Source: Eubacterium xylanophilum ATCC 35991 (GTDB taxonomy: Bacteria > Bacillota > Clostridia > Lachnospirales > Lachnospiraceae). Taken from it: a stretch of DNA of 64,000 bases. Positions 25,526 through 34,492 of the stretch are shown piece by piece. The stretch spans positions 1 through 64,000 of the forward strand of contig NZ_JAEB01000013.1 in NCBI RefSeq assembly GCF_000518685.1, given 5' to 3'. A model generated the notes under the pieces. That model was given only the letters and a program-made list of their open reading frames with translations, had not been told where the DNA came from and did no database searches. A program made the position numbers and the translations under genes. The stretch's first letter is position 1, and every line of letters begins with the position of its first letter.

Positions 25526-26434
25526 CTACTTAGCCAATTCCAACATGGCATTAAGTGGTTTACTCGCCTGTTCCCTCTTCTCTGCTGAAACTTCTACCTG
25601 ATTGGTCTCATTGGCGAGACAATCTGCTATCTTCTCAAGGGAAATCTTCTTCATATTAGGACAGATCTGAACTGCCGCAGCAGAGTAAAACTTTTTGTTT
25701 GGATTCTTCTGCTTCATCTCATAAAGCACGCCCATCTCCGTTCCAACAATAAACTCTTTTGAATCATCTTCAGTCACAAAATCAATAAGCTCGGCGGTAC
25801 TTCCTATAAAATCAGCCAATTCCAGCACTTCCATCTTGCACTCTGGATGTACTACAAACTTGGCCTCGGGATGTGCCTCCAAGCCTCTTTTTACCTCATC
25901 CAGTCTGAGCTCTGAGTGAACGTGACAAAAGCCGTCATTGAATATAAAATTCTTCTCCGGAACCTTACTCGCAATATATCTTCCAAGGTTTTCATCCGGA
26001 ATGAAGAAAATGTTCTTCTGCGGCAATCTCTCCACAATCTTCATTGCATTGCTGGATGTTACACATATATCGGAATGCATCTTCAGCTCTGATGTAGAAT
26101 TAATATAGCAGACAACTGCAAGATCATCATACTGACTGCGAACAGCCTCTATCTTGTCAACGTCTGCCATATGAGCCATAGGGCAGTCTGCGGTACTATC
26201 CGGCATCAATACCATCTTATCGGGATTGAGAATCTTAGCACTTTCTCCCATAAATGATACTCCGCAAAATACGATAATATCCGCATCTACCTTTGTAGCA
26301 ACCTTACTGAGGTAGAAGGAGTCGCCGACATAGTCAGCAATCTCCTGTACCTCATCTCTTACATAATAATGAGCCAAAATAACTGCATTTTTTTCTTTTT
26401 TGAGTTCTTCTATACGTTCTATGATTTCTCTCAT
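25526..26434 (-). CDS. nadA: Quinolinate synthase
   Basis: [4Fe-4S] enzyme that condenses iminoaspartate with dihydroxyacetone phosphate to quinolinate. The cluster cysteines appear in VFCGVSFMGES (about 57), HPECKMEVLEL (about 200) and QICPNMKKI (about 265). The substrate region ILAHYYVRDEVQEIADYVGD and GTEMGVLY are also typical. The length of 302 aa is normal. First gene of the nad operon, with candidate operators just upstream (26477-26533). Confidence 0.96.
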   Translation of the reverse strand: MREIIERIEELKKEKNAVILAHYYVRDEVQEIADYVGDSFYLSKVATKVDADIIVFCGVSFMGESAKILNPDKMVLMPDSTADCPMAHMADVDKIEAVRSQYDDLAVVCYINSTSELKMHSDICVTSSNAMKIVERLPQKNIFFIPDENLGRYIASKVPEKNFIFNDGFCHVHSELRLDEVKRGLEAHPEAKFVVHPECKMEVLELADFIGSTAELIDFVTEDDSKEFIVGTEMGVLYEMKQKNPNKKFYSAAAVQICPNMKKISLEKIADCLANETNQVEVSAEKREQASKPLNAMLELAK

Positions 26435-26476
26435 AAACCGACAACCTCTTTCCTTGATCTTGTCTACTCACTGTAT

Positions 26477-26533
26477 CATGACACATGAAAATGTTCCATG
26501 ACATTTATACCGTGTTAAATAGTATCTTAACAC
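26477..26533 (-). promoter_or_regulatory. nad operon promoter region with candidate NiaR sites
   Basis: A -10-like TATAAA lies on the minus strand near 26504-26509. A palindrome GTGTTAA-N8-TTAACAC (26512-26533) covers the -35 region. Two direct CATGACA repeats (26477-26483, 26497-26503), 20 bp apart, lie downstream of the -10. Repressor binding at either would block nadA transcription. The match to NiaR is inference from the operon content. Confidence 0.5.
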
Positions 26534-26590
26534 AAAACTTTACAGCTGACAAGACACTAAAAAAAGTTTTTTGTCGATTTCAGACTATTT

Positions 26591-27811
26591 TCACTCCTTA
26601 GCAGCCTCCAAGATGCTGTAATAGCAAGGTTTTTTCTCTGTATAATTCTGGAAGAGAAGTGGATAACTTGTCTCGCCCTTAAATGGTGTCAACCAAGAAT
26701 CCTCGTCCGTATATCCCCAGAATGTTACATTGGTTATATTGGCATGATCCTCTCTCTTAGCCTTGAGAATAACCTCAAAAATCTCCTTGTACTGCTGAGC
26801 CTGCTCCTCAAGGGTGGCATCAGAATTATCTGTTGTATGCATATCTATCTCCGTAAACTGAAGTTCAAGTCCCTCAATTTGGCTGTATTCCTTGATATTT
26901 TCCTCAATATCAAAAGCAGTTGGATATCCCAGCTCCCAATGGCTTTGGAATCCCATTCCGTCAACCAAATTCTTCTTTCTGAGCTCCTTCAACTTGGCAA
27001 TAATGCTGTTTCTCTTTGGTCCCTGGTACTCGTTGTAGTCATTGTAGAAAAGCTTTGCCTTGGGATTTGCATACTTTCTCGCATATGTAAATGCACTGGT
27101 GATATAGCTGTCATCGCCATAAATCTTATACCAGTTGCTGTCTTTCTTTCTTGGTCCGCCACCATCTTCCATGGCTTCATTGACAACATCCCAAGCATAG
27201 ATACCGCCCGGATATATCTCCTCACAAGCTTCCATTACGCCCTTGATATAAGCCTCAAGTCTCTTGTTCATCTCTTCCTTGGTGGCAAAGCCCTCACTTG
27301 GTTCATAATCCTTAGAGAAGAACCAATCCGGAGTCTGATTGTGCCAAAGCAAAGTATGCCCACGCATCTTAACTCCCAGATGTCTAGCTGTGTTCAAGAT
27401 TTTCTTAAGACCCTCTTTGCGAATCACCGGAAGTCTGTTCGGACTTTTTTCCGTCTTCTCGTAGTCAAGCAAGTTTTCCGGTTTCATCTCGTTTCCCATA
27501 GTAAAAGAGTTAAAATGTTCCGACAAAAATTTCATCGTCTCATCATTGTTGATGTCGCTCATTACTATAGATACACCAACTGTAAAGTCATTGGCATAGG
27601 CGTCCTTCAGCGTCTCAGCGTTCTTTACATCCACCTTTCCTTCTGCCCCTTCCTTAGATTCACTGCTACTTGTTTCGGTGTTGTTGACACCAGTTTGATT
27701 ATTGCTCTGATTGCCATCTTGTCCACCGTTTGCCCCACATGCCACTAACAGTGCTGTTCCCAATACAGTACAAGCAATTCTGGGCAACAAATTTTTGATT
27801 TCCTTTATCAT
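26591..27811 (-). CDS. Lipoprotein endo-1,4-beta-xylanase (GH10)
   Basis: Single-domain GH10 enzyme anchored to the membrane. A signal peptide ends in the lipobox LVAC (Cys25) and a Ser/Asn/Glu-rich linker (about 27-65) precedes the barrel (about 68-405). The acid/base Glu is in WDVVNEA (Glu212) and the nucleophile in LQFTEIDMH (Glu321); GHTLLWHNQTPDWF and GMGFQSHW are further GH10 landmarks. AAGGAGG is 6 nt before the ATG. It complements the larger secreted enzyme at the left of the window and probably trims oligosaccharides at the cell surface (inference). Divergent from trpS. Confidence 0.95.
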   Translation of the reverse strand: MIKEIKNLLPRIACTVLGTALLVACGANGGQDGNQSNNQTGVNNTETSSSESKEGAEGKVDVKNAETLKDAYANDFTVGVSIVMSDINNDETMKFLSEHFNSFTMGNEMKPENLLDYEKTEKSPNRLPVIRKEGLKKILNTARHLGVKMRGHTLLWHNQTPDWFFSKDYEPSEGFATKEEMNKRLEAYIKGVMEACEEIYPGGIYAWDVVNEAMEDGGGPRKKDSNWYKIYGDDSYITSAFTYARKYANPKAKLFYNDYNEYQGPKRNSIIAKLKELRKKNLVDGMGFQSHWELGYPTAFDIEENIKEYSQIEGLELQFTEIDMHTTDNSDATLEEQAQQYKEIFEVILKAKREDHANITNVTFWGYTDEDSWLTPFKGETSYPLLFQNYTEKKPCYYSILEAAKE

Positions 27812-27824
27812 AGATAACCTCCTT

Positions 27825-27852
27825 AATATATGTTTCTATTAATAGTTGACAA
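27825..27852 (-). promoter_or_regulatory. Candidate promoter of the lipoprotein xylanase
   Basis: TTGTCA (27847-27852), a 16-bp spacer and TATATT (27825-27830) on the minus strand. Its -35 box shares five bases with the trpS -35 box on the other strand. Confidence 0.55.
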
Positions 27853-27874
27853 TTACTCAAAAAAATCTTACAAT
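27846..27874 (+). promoter_or_regulatory. Promoter of trpS
   Basis: TTGACA (27846-27851), a 17-bp spacer and TACAAT (27869-27874). The leader is too short for a T-box. Confidence 0.85.
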
Positions 27875-27915
27875 TAAGATTGTGAAAATCATAATCGAAA
27901 GGATGTACAATCTAA

Positions 27916-28959
27916 ATGAAAAAGATTATACTAACAGGCGACCGTCCTACCGGAAGACTTCATGTCGGCCATTATGTAGGATCACTAAAAAGACGTGTCG
28001 AATTACAGAACTCCGGAGAATACGATGAAATCTACATCATGATTGCTGACGCCCAAGCGTTGACAGACAATTTCGATAATCCGGAAAAAGTTAGAAAGAA
28101 TATTTCAGAAGTCGCGCTCGACTACATGTCTTGCGGACTAGATCCAAGTAAGTCTACTTTGTTCGTTCAGTCCTACATATCTGAACTTACTGAACTTACA
28201 TTTTATTATATGAACCTTGTTACTTTGTCAAGGCTCAAGAGAAACCCTACTGTTAAGTCAGAGATAAGCATGCGTGGTTTTAACACAAGCATCCCTGTAG
28301 GTTTCTTTACTTATCCTATAAGCCAGGCTGCTGACATCACTGCCTTCAAGGCAACAACAGTTCCAGTTGGTGAAGATCAGCTTCCTATGATTGAGCAAAC
28401 TCGCGAGATTGTTAGAAGTTTCAACTCTACATATGACGAAGTCTTAGTGGAGCCAAATGTTCTCCTTCCTGACAATCAGGCTTGTATGAGACTCCCTGGT
28501 ATCGATGGCAAGGCAAAGATGAGTAAGTCTCTCGGAAACTGCATATATCTCTCAGATTCACCTGAGGATATTCGCAAGAAAGTAATGAGTATGTACACTG
28601 ATCCTGATCACATAAGAATCGAGGATCCAGGTAAGCTCGAGGGCAATACCGTATTCACATATCTCGACGCCTTCTGCAATGACGAACACTTTGCAAATCA
28701 TCTCCCAGATTATAGCTGCTTGGCAGAGCTCAAGGAGCACTATACCAAAGGCGGTTTGGGCGATGTCAAAGTTAAGAAGTTCCTCTATGCAGTTCTCATG
28801 GAAGAGTTGGATCCTATCCGCCTCCGCCGCGAAGAACTTGCCAAGGATATTCCGGCAGTTATGGAAATCCTCAAAGAGGGAAGCATCAAAGCAAGAGAAG
28901 TTGCAGCTAATACTTTATCAGAAGTTAAAGCAGCTATGCAAATCAATTACTTTGAGTAA
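27916..28959 (+). CDS. trpS: Tryptophanyl-tRNA synthetase
   Basis: Class Ic enzyme that charges tRNA-Trp. The HIGH-type motif is [14 protein letters not shown] (11-24) and the KMSKS motif is KMSKSLGN (201-208), with [14 protein letters not shown] and the tryptophan-site segment DAQALTDNF in between. The length of 347 aa is normal. The ribosome site AAAGG is about 13 nt upstream, a little far. Two GTCTTAC repeats start at its stop codon, then a terminator. Confidence 0.97.
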   Translation: MKKIILTGDRPTGRLHVGHYVGSLKRRVELQNSGEYDEIYIMIADAQALTDNFDNPEKVRKNISEVALDYMSCGLDPSKSTLFVQSYISELTELTFYYMNLVTLSRLKRNPTVKSEISMRGFNTSIPVGFFTYPISQAADITAFKATTVPVGEDQLPMIEQTREIVRSFNSTYDEVLVEPNVLLPDNQACMRLPGIDGKAKMSKSLGNCIYLSDSPEDIRKKVMSMYTDPDHIRIEDPGKLEGNTVFTYLDAFCNDEHFANHLPDYSCLAELKEHYTKGGLGDVKVKKFLYAVLMEELDPIRLRREELAKDIPAVMEILKEGSIKAREVAANTLSEVKAAMQINYFE

Positions 28960-29050
28960 TGTCTTACGACCGCAGGGAGTAAGACCAGCAGTATGCGTTT
29001 CGTTTAATGTCTTACGACCGCAGGGAGTAAGACCAGCAAAATGCGATTCC
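28959..29050 (+). repeat. GTCTTAC hairpin repeat, two copies
   Basis: 28959-29001 and 29006-29050, both of the GACCGCAGGGA loop type. The first begins within the trpS stop codon (TAATGTCTTAC). Confidence 0.9.
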
Positions 29051-29072
29051 ACTTGATCCACTTGGTAAATAT

Positions 29073-29100
29073 AAGGATTCCTTTTTAGGAATCCTTTTTT
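29073..29100 (+). terminator. Terminator of trpS, usable from both sides
   Basis: AGGATTCC / GGAATCCT with a 6-nt loop, then TTTTTT. The complementary A run on the other side gives the convergent dapF operon a weaker terminator. Confidence 0.85.
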
Positions 29101-29114
29101 ATATGAAATACAAT

Positions 29115-29963
29115 TTAATCTATCTCTATTTCTCCGGTAAAAACCTCTGTTGCAGGCCCTCGCATAATAACCTCTCCACTTGAGAGATATGTATCAAATA
29201 AGCTTCCGCCTCGTATCTGAACTTCAACTTCTGAATCACGCTTGCAAAATCCTTTTAATACAGCCGCAACTACTGTTGCACAAGTTCCTGTTCCACATGA
29301 GATAGTCTCACCGGAACCGCGCTCCCACACGCGCATCTTAAGTGTATTTTCATCGATAACTTCCACAAATTCTGTGTTAATTCGATTAGGGAATGCCTCG
29401 TAATTCTCGAAAAATGGTCCGATCTTTTCAAGGTCCAAATCGTCGATATTTTCTGTAAAAATAACGCAATGTGGATTTCCCATAGATACACATGTAACTT
29501 CGTATTCTTTTCCCAAAACTTCTATTTTTTTGTCTACTACTACTTCATCTTTATATGTTGTTGGGATATCCGGACCATTTAAAATAGCCTTTCCCATATT
29601 GACGGTTGCATAAGCCACCTTGCCATTTTCAACTGTGACATCTATATCCTTGATACCGCTGAGGGTTTCTACTTTGATATTCTCTTTTGTCGCAATTCCA
29701 TGGTCATATGCATACTTAGCAACACATCGAACACCATTTCCACACATGGCGCCCTCTGATCCATCTGCGTTAAACATGATCATTCTGCAGTCAGCCACAT
29801 CCGATGGAGCGATGCAGATAAGGCCATCTGATCCCACTCCAAAATGGCGATCACTGACAATAATTGATGCTTTGGCAGGATCTTCTAACTTCTCCTTAAA
29901 AAGATCAACGTAAACGTAATCATTTCCTGTTCCATGCATTTTAGTAAATCTAAGCTTTGACAT
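29115..29963 (-). CDS. dapF: Diaminopimelate epimerase
   Basis: Converts LL- to meso-diaminopimelate for lysine and peptidoglycan. The two catalytic cysteines are visible: Cys74 in DGSEGAMCGNGVRC and Cys223 in ETISCGTGTCATV. N-terminal KMHGTGNDYVYVD and FGVGSDGLI are typical. The length of 282 aa is normal. It overlaps the DUF1934 gene by 14 nt and is the last gene of a cell-wall operon with ddl. Confidence 0.96.
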   Translation of the reverse strand: MSKLRFTKMHGTGNDYVYVDLFKEKLEDPAKASIIVSDRHFGVGSDGLICIAPSDVADCRMIMFNADGSEGAMCGNGVRCVAKYAYDHGIATKENIKVETLSGIKDIDVTVENGKVAYATVNMGKAILNGPDIPTTYKDEVVVDKKIEVLGKEYEVTCVSMGNPHCVIFTENIDDLDLEKIGPFFENYEAFPNRINTEFVEVIDENTLKMRVWERGSGETISCGTGTCATVVAAVLKGFCKRDSEVEVQIRGGSLFDTYLSSGEVIMRGPATEVFTGEIEID

Positions 29964-30387
29964 TATTAACCTCCTTGACCTTTAAGTCGATTCTAACCTT
30001 TGATAAAATATCAGATTCAATCTGAATACCATAGCACAATAAAAGCCTTAATTCATCCCCGTTTTTCTTGATAGAAATCTTGGTTGTATGAACTGAAAAC
30101 TCCAAAATACCATATGGTGTAGAGTAGTATGAAACAGTATTCTCGCCCATAATAAATATCATGTGAGTCCCTTCAGCATCGTCCTTAATTATATCCACCT
30201 GACCCGGTGCAATCTTGATGGTATTCTTAATCATTGTTTCGTGTGTCTCATTCGGACTCACATCTTCGTATTCTATAAGTATACAATCATCTATCTCTTC
30301 CAGACTCCCGAAAGAAACCACGCTGAAGTCGCTATTACCCATGTTGCTATTTCGTGTATTTACAGTAATCTTCGCCTCTTTTTTCAT
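29950..30387 (-). CDS. DUF1934 (YwiB-like) protein
   Basis: Small cytoplasmic beta-barrel protein of unknown function (PF09148 type), 145 aa. Recognised from MFIMGENTVSYYSTPYG-like strands (here IFIMGENTVSYYSTPYGILE), the GTHMIF strand and LLLCYGIQIES at the end. It lies between ddl and dapF with short spacing and overlap, so it is probably linked to envelope or cell-wall physiology by context only. Confidence 0.8.
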   Translation of the reverse strand: MKKEAKITVNTRNSNMGNSDFSVVSFGSLEEIDDCILIEYEDVSPNETHETMIKNTIKIAPGQVDIIKDDAEGTHMIFIMGENTVSYYSTPYGILEFSVHTTKISIKKNGDELRLLLCYGIQIESDILSKVRIDLKVKEVNNVKA

Positions 30388-30417
30388 TATAATATCCTAT
30401 TTAACCTTTCATCTGAC

Positions 30418-31470
30418 TTATCTATTATAAGCAAGCTCCACAAGCTTATCTAACAAGTCCTCAATTCCGTAACCAGAGTCGTTTAAGAGCATTGGATACA
30501 TACTAATATTAGTAAAGCCAGGAAGGGTATTAATCTCATTAAATATAACTTCATTAGTTCCATCTTCAACAAAGAAATCAACCCTTGAAAGCCCGGCTCC
30601 GGCAATTGCCTTAAAGATTTTTACAGCGTCTTTTCTTATCTCATCTTTGACTTCATCCGCAAGTGTATCAGGGTTAATCACAGTCTTAGATTCACTGTTA
30701 TTATACTTAGCTTCGTAGTCATAAAATTCTGCAGCAGCTATTACTTCGCCTACATTCGATGCAATAACTTCTTCATTTCCAAGCACTCCACATTCAATCT
30801 CTCGTCCATTAATCGCTTCTTCTATGAGAACTCGAGTGTCATGCTTCTTGGCAAGTTCGATTGCCTCGGCAAGTTCTTCGCGATTTCTCGCCTTGCTTAC
30901 GCCACAAGAAGAACCAGCACTTGATGGCTTAACAAAAACAGGATAACCAAGTTTTCTCTCGACTCTCTCAGTAGTCTCTTCAAGGCCTGACATATCTTTT
31001 CTAATATCAAAGACAAACTTGGCCTGTCTAATTCCAAGTCTCTCTACATAGAGTTTAGTTGAGAGCTTATCCATTCCAGCTGCAGAGCTGAGAACCCCAC
31101 ATCCAACATATGGAAGTCCTGACATCTCAAAAAGTCCCTGGATAGTTCCATCTTCTCCGTACAGACCATGCAATACCGGAAAGATTACATCGATCTTCTC
31201 CAGTCTATATTGACCATCTTCTTCTATAATAAAGCCCGCGTCACTTCTGTCAGGAGACAAGATTGCTTTTTTCTGGCTGTCGGACCATTTTCCTGATTCA
31301 AGATCAGCGACACTATCTACCAAAAGCCATCTTCCATCTTTGGTAATTCCCACCAAAAATACATCGTACTTATCTTTATTAAAACCCTTAATAATATTGG
31401 TCGCTGATACCACAGAAACCTCATGTTCAGATGATACTCCTCCAAAAATAACTGCTACTCTCTTTTTCAT
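30418..31470 (-). CDS. ddl: D-alanine--D-alanine ligase
   Basis: ATP-grasp enzyme that joins two D-alanines for peptidoglycan. N-terminal VAVIFGGVSSEHEVSVVSA, YPVFVKPSSAGSSCGVSKA (ATP lid), LIEEAINGREIECGVLGNE, SRVDFFVED and the metal-binding FNEINTLPGFTNISMYP are all present. The 350-aa length and Ser/Tyr omega-loop region look like a D-Ala-D-Ala rather than a vancomycin-type D-Lac ligase, though that distinction is not certain by eye. Followed by DUF1934 and dapF on the same strand. Confidence 0.95.
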   Translation of the reverse strand: MKKRVAVIFGGVSSEHEVSVVSATNIIKGFNKDKYDVFLVGITKDGRWLLVDSVADLESGKWSDSQKKAILSPDRSDAGFIIEEDGQYRLEKIDVIFPVLHGLYGEDGTIQGLFEMSGLPYVGCGVLSSAAGMDKLSTKLYVERLGIRQAKFVFDIRKDMSGLEETTERVERKLGYPVFVKPSSAGSSCGVSKARNREELAEAIELAKKHDTRVLIEEAINGREIECGVLGNEEVIASNVGEVIAAAEFYDYEAKYNNSESKTVINPDTLADEVKDEIRKDAVKIFKAIAGAGLSRVDFFVEDGTNEVIFNEINTLPGFTNISMYPMLLNDSGYGIEDLLDKLVELAYNR

Positions 31471-31472
31471 TG

Positions 31473-31976
31473 TTAATTATTCCTCCTTGGTTGTTCATTT
31501 ATGTTGGGCTTAGGACCCTCAGTTGGTATGCCACGCATTGCAAACTTAAAACACAATGGGGTCACTATAAATATAATAACGTATCCTGCCAACATGCTAA
31601 TAAGCAGCGACTTCAAAAACATCGGTAAAAATGGAATTGTTGCCCCCTGGCTCACTGCCATTCTGTGAGCTAATCCCACCATCGCCAAAGTCATCACCGG
31701 TGTAAATATGCAATCGGATACGAGTGTAATCAGCAATCGCTGTCCTAATTTACTCTTAATCTTAGATTTTATCGCAACTGAATCGTTCAGCTTCTTCATA
31801 GGAACAATCATGCCAATAATGATACTAATCACTGTGCTGATCAAAAAGCTGATTAAAAAACCAACTACTGTAAATTTTCCCGCAGAAACCATACCTATCA
31901 GGGAAAGCGAGAAACTTAGCACCACTGCCATGTAAATAGACATGCGTCTTCCAACCTTCTTAATCTGTTCTTCCAT
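31473..31976 (-). CDS. Four-helix integral membrane protein of unknown function
   Basis: The ATG at 31976 (MEEQIKKVGRR) has AAGGAGG 6 nt upstream; the longer frame was rejected. The 167 residues contain four hydrophobic segments (about 12-32, 35-55, 80-105 and 118-145). The pattern of two helix pairs each ending in a basic loop (VPMKKLNDS, TPLCFKFAM) recalls the DUF2798 family, but I would not assign it. It lies 3 nt before ddl, so it is in the same operon. Confidence 0.7.
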   Translation of the reverse strand: MEEQIKKVGRRMSIYMAVVLSFSLSLIGMVSAGKFTVVGFLISFLISTVISIIIGMIVPMKKLNDSVAIKSKIKSKLGQRLLITLVSDCIFTPVMTLAMVGLAHRMAVSQGATIPFLPMFLKSLLISMLAGYVIIFIVTPLCFKFAMRGIPTEGPKPNINEQPRRNN

Positions 31977-32172
31977 AAATATCCTCCTTATAATCACTTC
32001 CATCCCTTGCCCCACTCCCTAGTACATTATACCATATTCCGAGGATTTGTCTAGCATATGACCATTTTCAAAAAAACTTTCATCAAAATGTTCACTTTTA
32101 TGACACATTCTTGGATTATTATGTAAGTTGATCATTGGAATATTTTGAGATAAAGAGGAGAGGAACATTAAC

Positions 32173-33558
32173 ATGTTTAACTATTTTTCAAGAAAAATGT
32201 TCGCATCTGCCGTAGCTTTTGCAGTTGCGATCACAGCATTTCCGTCTGTGCCCGCAGAAAATGTGCAAGCAGTGTCGCTAGTTTCTGCAAACAACGAAGA
32301 TGAGACACCTGCACCCAGCGTTAGCTCAGCTGGTGGCGGAAACACTAAAAAAGTAAAATACAGCATCGGCTCTACTGAGCATGTCTATGAAGGGGAGACG
32401 ATTCAAGTTGTCTATGAAAACAAAAATGTTAAGCTCAAGAAGACTCCCGCAATTAAGATTAACGGTGTATTGATGGTTCCCTTAAAAGAGACATTTGCCG
32501 ATCAGGGTATCGAGGGAAGTTATAAGTATCACAAAAAACTGAAGAAAATCAAGATTTCAAAGAACAATAAGTTTGTAATTATGCACCTCAACAAACCATA
32601 CATTACAGTTAACCAGAAAAAGACAAAGCTGAAGGTGGCACCAACAAGGGTAACCTACAAAAAGTCTGGAGTAAAGACTATCCTTGTCCCATTTAAGGCC
32701 ATTATCAAGGCATTGGGAATCAATTATTTGTGGGATGAAGACCTTGGTGTTGCTCAATTGTCAAAACCGGTACTTAACTACAGCGGTACCAATACATTTA
32801 CCAAGTACAGGTGGACACTTAACCAATATGCCAAGATACAGAAGGCACGTGCAGGACGTGCTTCACTGAAGGAGTACAAGAGACTTCTCAATTATAGAAA
32901 AGATACTTCTTACGGTTTCCAGTTCCTGAGACTTGATACGTACAGAGCAGTAAATGAGAAGAAATTCATATCAACCTTTAACTATTATATACGAAACGCT
33001 TGTGAAAACAACGGCCACAAGCCTTCTTACAGCGTTTTATATAACAAAGGAAAAGTAATGTTAGCCGCAGCAAAGAAAGTCGGAATTGACCCAATGTACT
33101 TTGCTTCTCAGACATTTATAGAGTCCGGATATGGAACTAGTGGTTTGTCACGCGGAAATAAGATTACAAGGGTTGCATTGCCTAGCTATGCTAGATCAGG
33201 CGGAAAATTTATCACAAAGAAAATCAAAAAATCCAAAAAGGTATATAACCTTTACGGAATCAAGGCCTATGACAGTGATCCTAGAACAGGTGCCACTTCA
33301 TATGCATACTACAACGGCTGGACCACTATAAATAAAGCTATTTACGGAGCAGCAAAATTCATCAAGACCAATTATTTCCAAGCTAAGCCTGCTCAAAATA
33401 CAATTTTCAAGTTTAGATTTAATCCATCAAACTTGAGCCACCAGTACGCAACTGGCCCATGGTATTCGGAGCAAATAGCACAGCGAATGATGCTTTTTAG
33501 TAACTGCTATGCTAAAACAGCTATTTACTCATACGATTATCCTGCATTTAGGAAATAA
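32173..33558 (+). CDS. Secreted N-acetylglucosaminidase with a copper-amine-oxidase-like N-terminal domain
   Basis: Cell-wall hydrolase. A signal peptide (about 1-33) is followed by a domain of the copper amine oxidase N-like type (about 75-200: GVLMVPLKETFADQGI, PFKAIIKALGINYLWDED), which in clostridia is a wall-binding or structural module, and a glucosaminidase domain (about 285-455: YFASQTFIESGYGTS with the likely catalytic Glu317, LYGIKAYD, SYAYYNGWTT). GAGGAGAGG precedes the ATG. The gene carries a GTCTTAC repeat at its stop codon and a shared terminator. Likely role: cell separation or wall turnover. Confidence 0.88.
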   Translation: MFNYFSRKMFASAVAFAVAITAFPSVPAENVQAVSLVSANNEDETPAPSVSSAGGGNTKKVKYSIGSTEHVYEGETIQVVYENKNVKLKKTPAIKINGVLMVPLKETFADQGIEGSYKYHKKLKKIKISKNNKFVIMHLNKPYITVNQKKTKLKVAPTRVTYKKSGVKTILVPFKAIIKALGINYLWDEDLGVAQLSKPVLNYSGTNTFTKYRWTLNQYAKIQKARAGRASLKEYKRLLNYRKDTSYGFQFLRLDTYRAVNEKKFISTFNYYIRNACENNGHKPSYSVLYNKGKVMLAAAKKVGIDPMYFASQTFIESGYGTSGLSRGNKITRVALPSYARSGGKFITKKIKKSKKVYNLYGIKAYDSDPRTGATSYAYYNGWTTINKAIYGAAKFIKTNYFQAKPAQNTIFKFRFNPSNLSHQYATGPWYSEQIAQRMMLFSNCYAKTAIYSYDYPAFRK

Positions 33559-33601
33559 ATGTCTTACGACCACAGGGAGTAAGACCAGCAGTATGCGATT
33601 C
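33559..33601 (+). repeat. GTCTTAC hairpin repeat, one copy
   Basis: GTCTTAC-GACCACAGGGA-GTAAGAC then CAGCAGTATGCGATTC, starting directly after the glucosaminidase stop codon. Confidence 0.9.
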
Positions 33602-33610
33602 AACTATATA

Positions 33611-33638
33611 AAACGCCACACTTCTCAGTGTGGCGTTT
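33611..33638. terminator. Bidirectional terminator between the glucosaminidase and the A1 gene
   Basis: AAACGCCACAC / GTGTGGCGTTT, 11-bp perfect stem with a 6-nt loop. It lies 14 nt past the A1 stop and 52 nt past the glucosaminidase stop. Confidence 0.8.
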
Positions 33639-33652
33639 ATATATATTCAACT

Positions 33653-34492
33653 CTATTTTATATATACTTTATCCGACTCCCAGTAAGCCTTTCTTCCTCG
33701 ACTTTCCTTGGTTATTACTCTGTGATTTTTATAATCTATAGTAGCAAAATCCTTGATAATTTTGTGGGTACTGAGATTTCGTCCAGCAATTCGTATTATC
33801 TGGTTTTCCTCGTCTATTGAGCAGTATTTCTTATCAAATCTTTTATAAAATTCCTTCAAGTCTTTGAATTGATAAAAGTATATACCTTCAAGCAAGTCCA
33901 CTTTGTTTTCCTTATAACTATCAACAATTTTAACATCGAAATAATTCTCACCTGGCATCTGAAATACAACAGTTTCATCTTTATTATAAACTGCAGAACT
34001 ATTAATACATCTCAAGGAGCAATGAGTTATTGCTTTGTCAGATGTTGATGTAAGCTCATAGTAATTATTATTCTTGAACAAAAGGTTACAACCCGTTTTA
34101 TTAAAAACCGTCTTCAGCTTACCAACAAATATATCCTTATTTGCCTTAAGAAGCTCATCTGGTGTCATTCTTGTTGAAAAATAATGTATAGACGCTCCTG
34201 GTTCATACACTCCGCTTTTTTCTCCCTCAAGCTTTACCTTTATCACATTCACATTTTTACCTTCATTCCATGCATCTGCTTCAACATAGTCGGGCATATT
34301 GCCTCTATATTCTCCTTCAATAGAAAAAGTTTCTATCAACGAATCAACATATTTCGCATTCATGTTTCTAACTCTTTCACTAGTATCATCACTTTCATAG
34401 AATAAGCACTTAATACCCAAAAACAATAAACCAACTATAAATAGAGATGATACACCAATAATTATCTTTTTTTTCAATTCCAATTCCTCCAT
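33653..34492 (-). CDS. A1: membrane-anchored partner protein of module 1
   Basis: Unnamed family. One N-terminal membrane helix (about 8-30), then an extracellular domain of about 245 residues, rich in beta-strand patterns. It shares an almost identical C-terminal block of about 75 residues (KKYCSIDEENQIIRIAGRN to YWESDKVYIK) with A2 and A3, while the middle part diverges. Landmarks of the family: SIEGEY, ANKD-FVG, FKNNNYYEL, VVFQMPGENYF and EFYKRFD. Its start codon overlaps the stop of B1 by 1 nt (TAATG), so it is made by reinitiation after B1. An inhibitor, immunity or receptor protein for B1 is plausible, but this is inference. Confidence 0.8.
   Translation of the reverse strand: MEELELKKKIIIGVSSLFIVGLLFLGIKCLFYESDDTSERVRNMNAKYVDSLIETFSIEGEYRGNMPDYVEADAWNEGKNVNVIKVKLEGEKSGVYEPGASIHYFSTRMTPDELLKANKDIFVGKLKTVFNKTGCNLLFKNNNYYELTSTSDKAITHCSLRCINSSAVYNKDETVVFQMPGENYFDVKIVDSYKENKVDLLEGIYFYQFKDLKEFYKRFDKKYCSIDEENQIIRIAGRNLSTHKIIKDFATIDYKNHRVITKESRGRKAYWESDKVYIK

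Noticed and set aside
26744-27748. Plus-strand ORF of 334 residues antisense to the lipoprotein xylanase
   Set aside because: Long only because of codon bias of the real minus-strand gene. The protein is an implausible hydrophobic/cysteine-rich mixture with no motif.
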